Source of the DNA: Bdellovibrio sp.
GTDB taxonomy: Bacteria; Bdellovibrionota; Bacteriovoracia; Bacteriovoracales; Bacteriovoracaceae
Direction: 5' to 3'
DNA length: 64,000 nucleotides
NCBI GenBank assembly: GCA_016187935.1
Contig: JACPIU010000026.1
Location: forward strand, 1-64,000
The notes under the pieces were generated by a model. The model was not told where the DNA came from. It made no database searches and saw only the letters and a list, made by a program, of their open reading frames with translations. Positions within the stretch are counted from its first letter, which is position 1, and each line of letters starts with the position of its first letter. Positions 1-8,100 of the stretch are shown piece by piece. Both the position numbers and the translations under genes were made by a program.

Positions 1-111
1 ATTGTCTCATTTTTAGATTATGATTTGGGATATTTTGACGAAGAGGGCAAAAGAATTGAACCGGTAGACGATCCCTTTGGCCCAAAAGTGTTACCTATGT
101 CTCCGGAATAA
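1..111 (+). CDS. IS481-like transposase, C-terminal end (partial)
   Basis: The first 36 codons form an open frame that enters from outside the window and stops with TAA at 109-111. The tail reads FDEEGKRIEPVDDPFG then PKVLPMSPE. A tail ending in VLPMSP, whose codons double as the copy of an end repeat, is what I know from rve-type (IS481-like) transposases. Only the last part of the gene is present, so activity cannot be judged. The family call rests on this tail plus the repeats that follow it, with no catalytic DDE residue visible. Confidence 0.6.
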   Translation: MVSFLDYDLGYFDEEGKRIEPVDDPFGPKVLPMSPE

Positions 112-138
112 ACTGTTACCCATGTGTCCGGAACGGAC
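89..138. repeat. End repeats of the IS element
   Basis: Two near-identical 19-base direct copies of TGTTACCyATGTsTCCGGA lie at 89-107 and 114-132; the first overlaps the last codons of the transposase. Such doubled motifs mark the ends of many IS481-like elements. The exact boundary with the flanking DNA cannot be fixed because the other end of the element is outside the window; it probably lies just after the GGAACGGAC at about 138. Confidence 0.55.
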
Positions 139-296
139 CTTACTGGTAGTGTTGATATGGCCCAAGCAGTGACAAGGCACAAAGACATTCAGGTGGCCCA
201 GCAGTATGCAAGCCTTCCCACAGAGGCAAATCGGAAGGCGGTTAATGACGTAAATTCTTACTTAGAGAATTTAGAGCAGAAAAATTTTGCCAAGTG
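139..296 (+). pseudogene. Possible C-terminal remnant of a tyrosine recombinase
   Basis: An open frame follows directly from the end of the IS element and stops with TGA at 294-296; the first ATG is at 157. It encodes RHKDIQVAQQYASLPTEA, which has the spacing of the last conserved box of tyrosine recombinases (H-x-D/S-I...Y, catalytic Tyr). It lies pointed at a tRNA gene, where integrases usually sit. The 5' part, with the Arg-Lys-HxxR residues, is absent, so the gene would be dead, probably cut by the IS insertion. The match is short; a small unrelated gene of 46 codons from ATG 157 is the alternative. Confidence 0.35.
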
Positions 297-315
297 ACCA
301 GACCAAACCAGACCA
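296..315. repeat. Four tandem pentamers (RACCA)
   Basis: GACCA-GACCA-AACCA-GACCA runs from the last base of the recombinase-like stop codon. It lies between that remnant and the 3' end of tRNA-Pro. No function is apparent; it may be debris of the integration boundary. Confidence 0.6.
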
Positions 316-368
316 GCTTCTTAAAAAATCTTAGAGAATCTTGTAAATTTATGCACTTGAAGAAGAGA

Positions 369-445
<77 letters not shown>

Positions 446-479
446 ATATTTTATGCAAAGGAAGTTTATAAAAGAAAAA

Positions 480-1079
480 TTAAGGCCTGGCAATATAACT
501 TGTTAAAAAACTACGCGCTCTTACGGCAGCGCGCGCTCTGTGGGAATGCGCCATCTTATATTCCACATCCTGGGCAAGAGATCTGGCACCTAATGGGCCA
601 TCTTTAAGGTCATTGGGATAAAAAATGGGATCGTAGCCAAAACCCTGCTCCCCAATAACTTGCTCGCCTATGAAACCATTTAATCGCCCTTCAAAGAAAA
701 AAGTCTCATGAGGCGAAAGTACGAAACATAACACGCACATAAAATAAGCATTGCGATGAGTTTCATTTTCCAGGCGCTTTAACAGCAGCTCACAGCGCTG
801 AAGGGCCGACAAATGTTCGCCTCCAAATCGAGCAGTCATCACACCCAATTCATCCGGCAAGGCCTCAACAAACAGGCCGGAATCATCCGCTACCGTCGGG
901 CGTTTATATTTTTGAAAGTAAGCTTGGGCCTTGATTTCGGCATTACCGTAGAGATTATCGGCCGTCTCTGCCACCGACACACTCTCAGGCGCAGATACAA
1001 TTCTAAAACTTGATCCCTCGAACAAAAGGGCAAGTTCCTCGGCTTTATGAGCATTACCGCTGGCAAAAAGTAATTCCAT
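480..1079 (-). CDS. rdgB: XTP/dITP pyrophosphatase (RdgB/HAM1 family)
   Basis: This cytosolic house-cleaning enzyme hydrolyses non-canonical purine triphosphates (dITP, XTP) to the monophosphate and PPi, keeping them out of DNA and RNA. The 199-residue protein begins MELLFASGNAHKAEEL, the family's SGN...K substrate motif, and carries VADDSGLFVEALP near residues 63-75 with the metal-binding acidic pair. Length is normal for the family. It starts only 6 nt after the rph stop, so the two are surely cotranscribed; rph-rdgB pairing is common in bacteria. tRNA-Pro follows 34 nt downstream. The Shine-Dalgarno is weak, suggesting coupling to rph. Confidence 0.93.
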   Translation of the reverse strand: MELLFASGNAHKAEELALLFEGSSFRIVSAPESVSVAETADNLYGNAEIKAQAYFQKYKRPTVADDSGLFVEALPDELGVMTARFGGEHLSALQRCELLLKRLENETHRNAYFMCVLCFVLSPHETFFFEGRLNGFIGEQVIGEQGFGYDPIFYPNDLKDGPLGARSLAQDVEYKMAHSHRARAAVRARSFLTSYIARP

Positions 1080-1085
1080 AACTTA

Positions 1086-1790
1086 TCACTGTATGATGGC
1101 GTCCTGTTTCTCAAAAATGGTATCAAGGCTCTTTCGCGCAATGCGCAACATTACGCCAAGCTGTTCTTCGGAAAATGGCTTTTTTTCAGCAGTCCCCTGA
1201 ATCTCAATAAAATGTCCTTGCCGGGTCATAACAACGTTCATATCGGTCTCACAGGATGAATCTTCCTCGTAATTGAGATCAGCAATAATTTGCCCTTCAC
1301 TATTTACGCCAATACTGACCGCGCCAATCTGAGTGATGATTGGAGAAGTTTTAAGCAGACCTTGATCCAACAATTTTTTGACTGCCAGACTAACCGCCAC
1401 ATAGGCACCAGAAATGGAAGTTGTACGCGTACCACCGTCGGCCACCATGACATCGCAATCGATTAAAAGAGTGCGTTCCCCGAGTTTATTTAGGTCCAAG
1501 CAGGCACGCAAACTACGCCCAATTAAACGCTGAATTTCTTGCGTTCGCCCACCGACCTTACTCCTCTCTCTTTGCGTTCGAGTATGGGTGGAGGACGGCA
1601 ACATATTATATTCAGCAGTAAGCCAGCCCTTACCTTTTCCTTTTAAAAAAGGAGGTACTGATTCTTCAATAACCGCCGTAACATGAACCTGAGTATTGCC
1701 AAATGACGCCAGAACACTGCCCGTAGCATAGGGATTGATATTGGGAATAAATTTAATATCTCTAGGTGTGTCGCGTAATATTTTAATCAT
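1086..1790 (-). CDS. rph: Ribonuclease PH
   Basis: RNase PH is a phosphorolytic 3'-5' exoribonuclease that trims the 3' ends of tRNA precursors, working as a ring hexamer. The 234-residue protein has the usual family length and motifs: an N-terminal RDTPRDIKF, GKGKGWLTAEYNMLP, then RTQEIQRLIGRSLRA, the phosphate-binding arginine region, and CDVMVADGGTRTTSISGA in the second half. AGGAG lies 5 nt before the ATG at 1790. It heads an rph-rdgB-tRNA-Pro run, which places a tRNA-maturing enzyme next to a tRNA. It diverges from the biotin ligase gene. Confidence 0.95.
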   Translation of the reverse strand: MIKILRDTPRDIKFIPNINPYATGSVLASFGNTQVHVTAVIEESVPPFLKGKGKGWLTAEYNMLPSSTHTRTQRERSKVGGRTQEIQRLIGRSLRACLDLNKLGERTLLIDCDVMVADGGTRTTSISGAYVAVSLAVKKLLDQGLLKTSPIITQIGAVSIGVNSEGQIIADLNYEEDSSCETDMNVVMTRQGHFIEIQGTAEKKPFSEEQLGVMLRIARKSLDTIFEKQDAIIQ

Positions 1791-1892
1791 CGGTGCTCCT
1801 AATAAAGAAAATTGCTACGAAGTCATATCCAGTGTATTCAGTAAATTGACAAAACTTTATCACAAAGGCGGCCTTCTCTGCGACACATAAAA

Positions 1893-2603
1893 TTGAATGC
1901 TTGTTCTTCGACTCAAGCCTATTTGAAAGATTTGACTGCTCAGATGTCACCTTTTCAGACAACTTTGGTTTCAACCCATAATCAAGAGCATGGTTTTGGC
2001 CGTAGAGGCACAACTTGGCTAAAGTGCCAAAATGCCCTTGCCTTCAGTCTATTATTTCCATTTCAGCTCGCACCCACCCTGGCTTCTTTGAAATTAGGTA
2101 ATGACGTTTGCCAATTTATACAATCTAAGTACGACTTCACCGTTAATATAAAATGGCCTAATGATATTTTCTTTAATGGTAAAAAAATTGGTGGGATTAT
2201 TGCAAACTTTATCCAAACTCAGGATGAGGGTGCGTGGATTTTGGCCGGCATCGGGCTCAATTTAGGGCGTCCTTCGCCAAGCGAGCTGGAAGAACTTTCT
2301 CAACTTCAAGCGGCTTATCTTACGGACTCCATCGTCTTGAATGATGAAGACGATCATCAAGTCGCCCTTGAGCTGGCGGAACTGATCACACAACAAAATG
2401 AGACCACAGAAGCATCGATTTTGACTGAATGGAAAAAGAATTGTTCCCACATTGGTCGTCAGGTCATCATTTTAGAAAATGATCAAGTTGTCTCTGAGGG
2501 AACATTCCTCAATGTTGGAAACCAAGGTCAGGCAATAATAAAAACGTTCGATAGAATCCAAGAAGTATGGTCTGGCACCCTGCGAATTAGGCCTATTTTT
2601 TAA
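1893..2603 (+). CDS. birA: Biotin--[acetyl-CoA-carboxylase] ligase, without DNA-binding domain
   Basis: The enzyme activates biotin with ATP and attaches it to the lysine of a carboxyl-carrier protein; the BCCP encoded at 30792-31307 is a likely client. Motifs are a variant of the biotinyl-AMP loop (FGRRGTTW), KWPNDIFFNGKKIGGI with the key lysine, and GIGLNLGRP. It lacks the N-terminal helix-turn-helix, so it is a monofunctional ligase, not a repressor. The start is uncertain: TTG at 1893 has no good Shine-Dalgarno and would begin inside the first beta strand (KLNACSSTQ). The frame is open back to 1845, and CTG at 1878 follows AAAGGCGG by 6 nt. Its stop overlaps the convergent response-regulator gene by 4 nt. 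Confidence 0.85.
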   Translation: MNACSSTQAYLKDLTAQMSPFQTTLVSTHNQEHGFGRRGTTWLKCQNALAFSLLFPFQLAPTLASLKLGNDVCQFIQSKYDFTVNIKWPNDIFFNGKKIGGIIANFIQTQDEGAWILAGIGLNLGRPSPSELEELSQLQAAYLTDSIVLNDEDDHQVALELAELITQQNETTEASILTEWKKNCSHIGRQVIILENDQVVSEGTFLNVGNQGQAIIKTFDRIQEVWSGTLRIRPIF

Positions 2604-4042
2604 GTCCGAGATTGTGCTTCAATTTTTTTAATTTCTTCACGGATTAAATTCTCGGCCAGATCAGGAATCACTTCCCAAGCAATACGTTCCACAGAATTTT
2701 TACAATAGTCTTTGAGCTTGGACTCTAATAACGGAGCTAGTTTAGCTAGAATTTTTTGAACGATGGCATCCTCATTGAGACTGGAGACCGTTTGCGTAGA
2801 TACGGGCGTGGGCCCGGTTGGAGTGTTCACTTGATTGGAACGAAATTCCCAATTTTCATCAAACTTAATCCCCACTTTTTCATTGGTAGAAACTTGCGTT
2901 TTGACTTGTTCCTTTCCAGGGATTGGTGTCGAATCTGCCGCCCAAAATTTATCCGGGTCCTCATCGGCTTGGAACTGTGCCAATAATTTTTCATTTAATC
3001 CTTGAGGCAATTCAAATGCTGGGTCTGTTATATCTGAATCTTCTTCCGCAATAGGGGATAGTTGATCGAGTGGAATAAGTTTACTTTTAGGTTTTTCCGT
3101 CTCAAAGGTAAAACTTGGATATTCTAAATCTGCCGCATCGGGCAGTTTAAAATCATCATCCTTGCTGGAATTAGAGATATCTTTCACTGTTTCCGGAGGG
3201 CGCGTAAGATTTACCACTTGTGCAGTCTCGGTCTGCTCAGGACCTGAACTTAAAAAATCTTCGATATGAAATACGTCAGTCGTATTTTGTGATTTATTTG
3301 CATCGACATCTTCAAATTCATCATCACCCGGATCAAGCGCTTGCAACATCGGCCTTCTTTCCGGCAATTTCGGTGGAACAAGAGATGTTTCTTCTACCTT
3401 TCCAATCACATCTGGAATTCCGATACCCCATCCTGAGAGATCCTCCTGTAATTTATTTTTTTGAGAGACATTCACATCCGCCGAAGCCAGATCATCATCG
3501 AGTTGAGAGAGATCAATTTCACGGACTCCCGATGTTTCATGGGATGCATTCATCACCCAGTTGGCATCATCATTCTCAGATAGCTGGTTGGTTGCTTCTT
3601 TTAAATCAATTTCTGTTTTAGCATCAAGATCTGCAATGCTGTTCAATTCAAATGGCGAAGAGCTTGTTGATTCACTCGATGATTGGGACAATAAATTCTG
3701 ACATTTTGAAATGAATTTTTCTGATTCGAACGGCTTCGTAATATAATCTTCAATCTTGGCATCACGAAGATTATTTTCATCAATGCTATCAAAAGTTCCC
3801 ACAAGTGTGAGAATAGGGCCGTTGTATCCACTTTTGCGAACTTCACGCGCTAAATCGTAACCTGATTTTTTATCGACAAGTCCAAAATCGAGTAAAATGA
3901 GGTCAAATTTATCTGTTTTTAATAGCGTGTTTAACTCGCTCTCGCTCTTGGCCGGCACCAATTGGTGGGGAAGAGACGAAAGTGTAATACTTACCACTTT
4001 TTGAATCGTCAAACTATCATCAGCAACTAAAATTCTGGCCAT
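2600..4042 (-). CDS. Response regulator with long acidic linker and conserved C-terminal helix
   Basis: 480 residues. The receiver domain covers about 1-120, with the acidic pair D8-D9, phosphoacceptor D52 (DLILLDFGL), T79 and K103 (TKPF). A long, acidic, low-complexity and presumably disordered stretch (about 125-410) follows. It ends in a compact helical module, RIAWEVIPDLAENLIREEI, a tail I know from deltaproteobacterial receiver proteins without a DNA-binding output. Output is therefore probably by protein interaction. I chose ATG 4042 because GGGA lies 7 nt upstream; TTG at 4048 is too close to it. It has its own promoter (4076-4104) behind the PP2C gene. The cognate histidine kinase is not in the window. 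Confidence 0.8.
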   Translation of the reverse strand: MARILVADDSLTIQKVVSITLSSLPHQLVPAKSESELNTLLKTDKFDLILLDFGLVDKKSGYDLAREVRKSGYNGPILTLVGTFDSIDENNLRDAKIEDYITKPFESEKFISKCQNLLSQSSSESTSSSPFELNSIADLDAKTEIDLKEATNQLSENDDANWVMNASHETSGVREIDLSQLDDDLASADVNVSQKNKLQEDLSGWGIGIPDVIGKVEETSLVPPKLPERRPMLQALDPGDDEFEDVDANKSQNTTDVFHIEDFLSSGPEQTETAQVVNLTRPPETVKDISNSSKDDDFKLPDAADLEYPSFTFETEKPKSKLIPLDQLSPIAEEDSDITDPAFELPQGLNEKLLAQFQADEDPDKFWAADSTPIPGKEQVKTQVSTNEKVGIKFDENWEFRSNQVNTPTGPTPVSTQTVSSLNEDAIVQKILAKLAPLLESKLKDYCKNSVERIAWEVIPDLAENLIREEIKKIEAQSRT

Positions 4043-4075
4043 GGCCAATTCCCTGAAAAAAACCTTTCACATATT

Positions 4076-4104
4076 ATTCTAAACTATTTTGGTAAATGTC
4101 TCAA
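4076..4104 (-). promoter_or_regulatory. Sigma-70-type promoter for the response regulator gene
   Basis: On the minus strand TTGAGA (4099-4104) is followed after exactly 17 nt by TAGAAT (4076-4081). Each box matches the consensus at 5 of 6 positions. It lies in the 90-nt gap after the PP2C gene and about 35 nt before the ATG at 4042, so the regulator can be expressed apart from the FHA cluster upstream. Confidence 0.6.
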
Positions 4105-4132
4105 AGAAAACGGGGTTAAATTGAAAAAAGTT

Positions 4133-4873
4133 TTAATAGTGAAGAAAAAGGGCCGTTTGATTATCAAGATTACCGCGCTGGCAAGAAATTTTAAAAAGAG
4201 CATTGATTTTATCGGCCGACGTCTGATCCGGGTCACTGATAATGTGTCGCAGTTCTCTATAAGCCAATCTTGAATATACTCCATCTGTCATCAAAACTAT
4301 TTGGTCGCCCTCTTGCACTTTCACCTCACGGCAATTTAGATGCAATTCTTCAAAAAGACCTATCCCGCTGAGAGGAGAAGTCGAATACTGGCCGGCAAAA
4401 CGATCATCCGACACAAATTGTAGGGAATCAGGCGCTAAAACAATATCCAATGTACCCTTTCTAGAAAGCAAAGCAAAAATATTACCTGCACTCACAAAAG
4501 TTAATAGGTTTTCACTTTGAGAAACACCTGCTACCGAAGCCCCACCCCGATTAGACATCTCTTTTGCCTTATTTTCTTTCAACATACTGTCATGTGCGTA
4601 GTGAAAAGCATTAATCAACGCATTTCCTTCTAATAGATATTTTATGCTGTAATAGAATGGCATCGTAGCATCGGGATCTTTTGAAGCACGCAGATAAAAA
4701 TTTTTAATCTGATCACGAATTTTTTGAATACACACATCTCCGATGCCCGCTCCACCAAAACCATCCATAACAATGGCGAGACGGTTGGCATAATCTACCA
4801 ACACTCCATCTTCGTTAACTTGGAGATAAGGACCTTGATGAGATTTTGCTGAATAACTTTTTAAACGAATCAT
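4133..4873 (-). CDS. PP2C-family (PPM) serine/threonine phosphatase
   Basis: 246 residues with the PPM motif series: NEDG at 20-23 (metal binding), IVMDGFGG at 34-41 (usual VxDGMGG), GGASVAG, LMTDGVYSRL, and a C-terminal DNQTALFL with the last metal-binding Asp. The usual GDSR is GNIF here, so the sequence is diverged, but the metal-binding aspartates are in place. Such enzymes remove phosphate from Ser/Thr. The gene begins 2 nt after the stop of an FHA-domain gene, and FHA domains read phosphothreonine. It is therefore probably the eraser for the phosphoproteins read by the three FHA proteins encoded just upstream. No partner Hanks-type kinase is in the window. Confidence 0.85.
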   Translation of the reverse strand: MIRLKSYSAKSHQGPYLQVNEDGVLVDYANRLAIVMDGFGGAGIGDVCIQKIRDQIKNFYLRASKDPDATMPFYYSIKYLLEGNALINAFHYAHDSMLKENKAKEMSNRGGASVAGVSQSENLLTFVSAGNIFALLSRKGTLDIVLAPDSLQFVSDDRFAGQYSTSPLSGIGLFEELHLNCREVKVQEGDQIVLMTDGVYSRLAYRELRHIISDPDQTSADKINALFKISCQRGNLDNQTALFLHY

Positions 4874-4875
4874 AA

Positions 4876-7131
4876 CTAATCCAAATAATCTTTCAATTTT
4901 TCTGTCGCCTTCTTATAATAATCACTATCACTGGGAGAAACCTGTTGCACTTCTTGTAATTTTTCTTTCGCATCATCAAATAAACTCAAACTCTCCGAAA
5001 TGATGGCTTCACGATATATTTTCTTTGACCGATTATTCAACATTTCACGAATCAAATTCATTTCATTCATAGCTTCTTCGTTGGCAGGATCATATTGTAA
5101 AATCTGATTATAATTCTCGTAGGCACCCTTTAAATCTTGTCCTTCTTTAAGTGAGCGCGCCTTACCAAGAAGAGGATCAACAAGCTGTTTCAGATTTTCC
5201 TTGGACTCTTCCAACATTTTGGTAGCATCCTGAACTAGATCTTCGTCCATATCTTTTAATTTGAGAAACTCCTCAAGTTTTAAAATGGCACGATACCAAT
5301 CCTTTTTCAAATAATATCCTTTGGATGGTGCTAAGGCGGTTACTTTTCGATTACGTTCTGCCTCTTTCTGGGCCTGTTCGACTTTTATTCGCTCTTGCTC
5401 TTTTTTCCAGGCATCCAATTCCATCTTTAATTGTGGAACATCGAAATTCTCAGGATCCATTTCTGCAATCTTCCCAAACAAGGCCTCTGCCACTGAAACA
5501 TTCCTTTCTTTTGTAGCTTCCTTGGCCTTCTCAACTAACTCTTTAACCTTTTTAACTCGCTCGGCCCTTTCAATTTCTGCTTGTTTCTTCCTTTCAAGTT
5601 CTTCAATTTTTCGCAGTCCTTCTGATGCCAGCTCAATAAGTTCCTTGGTACTCTGATAGTCAGGGTCTACTCTTTTCACTTTTTCTAATTCAATAATAGC
5701 ATCAGCATATCTGCCTGTATTAAACAGTTCCTGCCCTAAAGCATACGTGGCAGAAAGAAACTGTTCTTCTTCCGGTGATCTCTTTTTCTTAGGAATGCTT
5801 GCCGTTTTGCCACCCGACCCCATACCGCTACCGGTGGCGGCTTTCTTTGCTTTGTTTTTTGCGGCCTCATCTTGTTGACCACCATCATCGAGCATTAACA
5901 TGGCCGCCATTAGAACAACGACTCCAATGATCGCTTTTTTGCGCTTTTGAGGATCCTTTAATATTCTCTTGATAAATGATTTTTCGACTGGAGCATTATT
6001 TGCATTAAGTAAAGAATCTACAGATTGATCTACTACTTCTTCGACCACTTCTTCAATTTCAATGACTTGATTCTCTTCAACAGGCATGAGTCGTTTTTCT
6101 TCCTTATTCATGAAATCGGAAGAAATTTTTACCGTAAAGGTAGTCGATCCTATGATGAACTCATCATTGTTGCTTAAATCGACTTTGTTAATGCGTCCGC
6201 CGTTCAAGATGGTCCCATTGCCCGATTGCAAATCTTCTAATATCAGACCTATTTTTGTCTTTTTAATAACCGCATGAACGGAAGAAACTTCTGGATCATT
6301 CAAAATAATTTGACACTTATTTGCATCTCGCCCAATAAATGTTTCCTTGTCATCGACAACGTAGCGGTCGTAAGGTGCAAATTCGCCAAAAAGCTCCAAT
6401 TCAACTTTGGCAAAACTTTGCATCACTTTTGTTCCATCAACTTCCTCAACTTCTTGCACAGGAAATGATTCATCCGGAACGGTGTCGGTAGCTGATGGCA
6501 ATTCTTCTGTGGGGACACCACCTTGGGCACCCTCATCAAAGGCTTGGCCTAAATTAACATCTCCAATTCCTTCTGCTGCAGCAGCATCTCCTGCCTCTTT
6601 GCTAACCTCAAGATCATCTGCAGTAGCAGTAGCGGTTGCAGTAGCCGTTGCGGTGGATGTTTGAGTGGAATCAGGATTGGCCTCTGCATTTAATTCATCG
6701 GTGTTGTGATTTTCCTCTAATTTCGCTGCCGCCGTATTCTCTTTCGCTTTATCCTCTTCAAATTTATGCGCACGATCGAGAGCACTATTGCCACTGGTCT
6801 CATCACTTTTAGTGTATTCAGGGATTGTAAAAGAAAGAATGTATTGACCGATTGTGATCAGGTCACCGTTTTTTAATTTCGCCTCGCTAATATCACTACC
6901 GTTTAAACGAAGTTCGTTATATGGTGAATTTTTCTTTATATACCATTCAAAATTTTTGAAATTAAGTTGGGCGTGTTCGCGGGAAATTTGCATGTCATCT
7001 AAGAGAATATGACAATGCTGTGCCCTGCCAATAAAGAAAGTTACACCTTGATTGCTGGTTACTCCCTGTATTTCCTTGGAGAGGTCGAACTTTGCAAGCA
7101 GTTCGTTATTCTTCAAAACATTTATATTCAC
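4876..7131 (-). CDS. Membrane protein with two FHA domains and a TPR/coiled-coil region
   Basis: About 751 residues. FHA domain 1 spans about 5-105 (GRAQHCHILL, SREHAQLNF); an acidic linker with a Thr-Ala repeat near 160-172 follows. FHA domain 2 spans about 250-336 (FIGRDANKCQIIL, SSVHAVI, SGNGTILNG). One hydrophobic segment (about 400-415, VVVLMAAMLML) is followed by a long Lys/Glu-rich helical part with TPR-like units (ALGQELFNTGRYADAIIELE). FHA domains bind phosphothreonine; the likely topology is FHA inside, TPR part outside. It overlaps the previous gene by some 26-32 nt. I chose GTG 7131, 9 nt after GGGGA; TTG 7137 is the alternative. Confidence 0.85.
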   Translation of the reverse strand: MNINVLKNNELLAKFDLSKEIQGVTSNQGVTFFIGRAQHCHILLDDMQISREHAQLNFKNFEWYIKKNSPYNELRLNGSDISEAKLKNGDLITIGQYILSFTIPEYTKSDETSGNSALDRAHKFEEDKAKENTAAAKLEENHNTDELNAEANPDSTQTSTATATATATATADDLEVSKEAGDAAAAEGIGDVNLGQAFDEGAQGGVPTEELPSATDTVPDESFPVQEVEEVDGTKVMQSFAKVELELFGEFAPYDRYVVDDKETFIGRDANKCQIILNDPEVSSVHAVIKKTKIGLILEDLQSGNGTILNGGRINKVDLSNNDEFIIGSTTFTVKISSDFMNKEEKRLMPVEENQVIEIEEVVEEVVDQSVDSLLNANNAPVEKSFIKRILKDPQKRKKAIIGVVVLMAAMLMLDDGGQQDEAAKNKAKKAATGSGMGSGGKTASIPKKKRSPEEEQFLSATYALGQELFNTGRYADAIIELEKVKRVDPDYQSTKELIELASEGLRKIEELERKKQAEIERAERVKKVKELVEKAKEATKERNVSVAEALFGKIAEMDPENFDVPQLKMELDAWKKEQERIKVEQAQKEAERNRKVTALAPSKGYYLKKDWYRAILKLEEFLKLKDMDEDLVQDATKMLEESKENLKQLVDPLLGKARSLKEGQDLKGAYENYNQILQYDPANEEAMNEMNLIREMLNNRSKKIYREAIISESLSLFDDAKEKLQEVQQVSPSDSDYYKKATEKLKDYLD
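6617..6660 (-). repeat. Thr-Ala dipeptide repeat within the FHA gene
   Basis: About seven degenerate copies of a six-base unit (ACN GCN on the minus strand) encode a run of alternating Thr and Ala in the linker between the two FHA domains. The third bases vary, so it is a protein-level repeat rather than a pure microsatellite. A threonine-rich linker beside phosphothreonine readers could itself be a phosphorylation target (inference). Confidence 0.7.
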
Positions 7132-8092
7132 CTTCAATCATCCCCAATTCTTTTTCCACGTTTCGTAATTGACCCTCAGCACGTTTAAATCGCTCATCAT
7201 CTTTGTACGCTTCGAGAATCCTCATAATCGAACAATATGTTAGACCTGCACTCTGATATCGAAGCGAATCAAAATCTCTCCTGGCCTTCAAAAATAAATC
7301 CTCAATTGAATTATCTAAAGATTGTTTTGTTTTATTCAAATAAAATGCCGCACGACCATTATTTGGGTTCAAGACTAGAGCAAGATTAAACTCTTCAATG
7401 GCGCGAAAGAAATTTTTTTCCCGATATTCTCTCTGTCCTCGCTGGATAATTGCATCTAATTTTTTTTGCAAATCCTTATCTTCAACCTCTTTTTTCTTCA
7501 TCAACTGAGCAGTATAATTATCTGATATATCCTGCATCTTTTTGTCTGTGTCTTCTTTCTTTACTGCGGGTCCATTATCTCCACTATCAAGCATGATGAA
7601 GATCACAAAAATAGCTACCCCTCCAAGCATGAGAAGTTTACTGGGTTTCTTTTTGGGAGCTACGGCCTGCTCTTTTTCATTTTCACCTTTGGCCGGTTTC
7701 CCGAGAGGATTATTTTTAATTTCCTGAATCAAGTCTCTGACGTCAATAACGTCGAATTTGAATACAGTCTGACCAATAATAATTTTGTCACCATTCGTGA
7801 GGGTGTGTTGGGCCACTTTGAGATCATTAACAATAATTCCATTTTGCGATCCAAGATCTGTAACTATAAAAGTATCTTTAAACCGCGTCAGCTCTGCGTG
7901 CTCGCGAGAAGCTTTCACATCTGCCAATTGAACATCGGCATCTTCAGATCTTCCAAGAACGACACGATTTTCTTTCAAATAATATGACGTACCTTTATAA
8001 TCGCCAGTCATACACAAAAGGCGATAGTGCTTCCCCGGTGTTGGTGGCGGTTTAAATGATTTACTAATTGCAACTGCGGTACTCTGTTTCAT
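7106..8092 (-). CDS. Membrane FHA-domain protein with TPR region
   Basis: 328 residues. The FHA domain covers about 23-115 (LGRSEDADVQL, SREHAEL, DLGSQNGIIVND). One membrane segment lies near 153-168 (LMLGGVAIFVIFIMLDSG), and a TPR-like part follows (FFRAIEEFNLALVLNPNNGRA). Its layout and the MLD-acid-Gly motif after the membrane segment match the following 751-residue protein, so the two look like tandem duplicates. The ATG at 8092 is taken as start; the frame also contains TTG at 8104, which would overlap the previous stop. It probably assembles with the neighbouring FHA proteins at the inner membrane. Confidence 0.85.
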   Translation of the reverse strand: MKQSTAVAISKSFKPPPTPGKHYRLLCMTGDYKGTSYYLKENRVVLGRSEDADVQLADVKASREHAELTRFKDTFIVTDLGSQNGIIVNDLKVAQHTLTNGDKIIIGQTVFKFDVIDVRDLIQEIKNNPLGKPAKGENEKEQAVAPKKKPSKLLMLGGVAIFVIFIMLDSGDNGPAVKKEDTDKKMQDISDNYTAQLMKKKEVEDKDLQKKLDAIIQRGQREYREKNFFRAIEEFNLALVLNPNNGRAAFYLNKTKQSLDNSIEDLFLKARRDFDSLRYQSAGLTYCSIMRILEAYKDDERFKRAEGQLRNVEKELGMIEGEYKCFEE

Positions 8093-8100
8093 TTTTAATC

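Noticed and set aside
290-345. AAGATT repeats downstream of tRNA-Pro as a terminator
   Set aside because: The copies are direct, not inverted, so they cannot form a stem.
6407-6664. Plus-strand open frame of 85 codons ending in a Val-Ala repeat
   Set aside because: It is the complement of the Thr-Ala linker of the FHA gene on the minus strand; no ribosome site and the minus-strand protein has clear domains.
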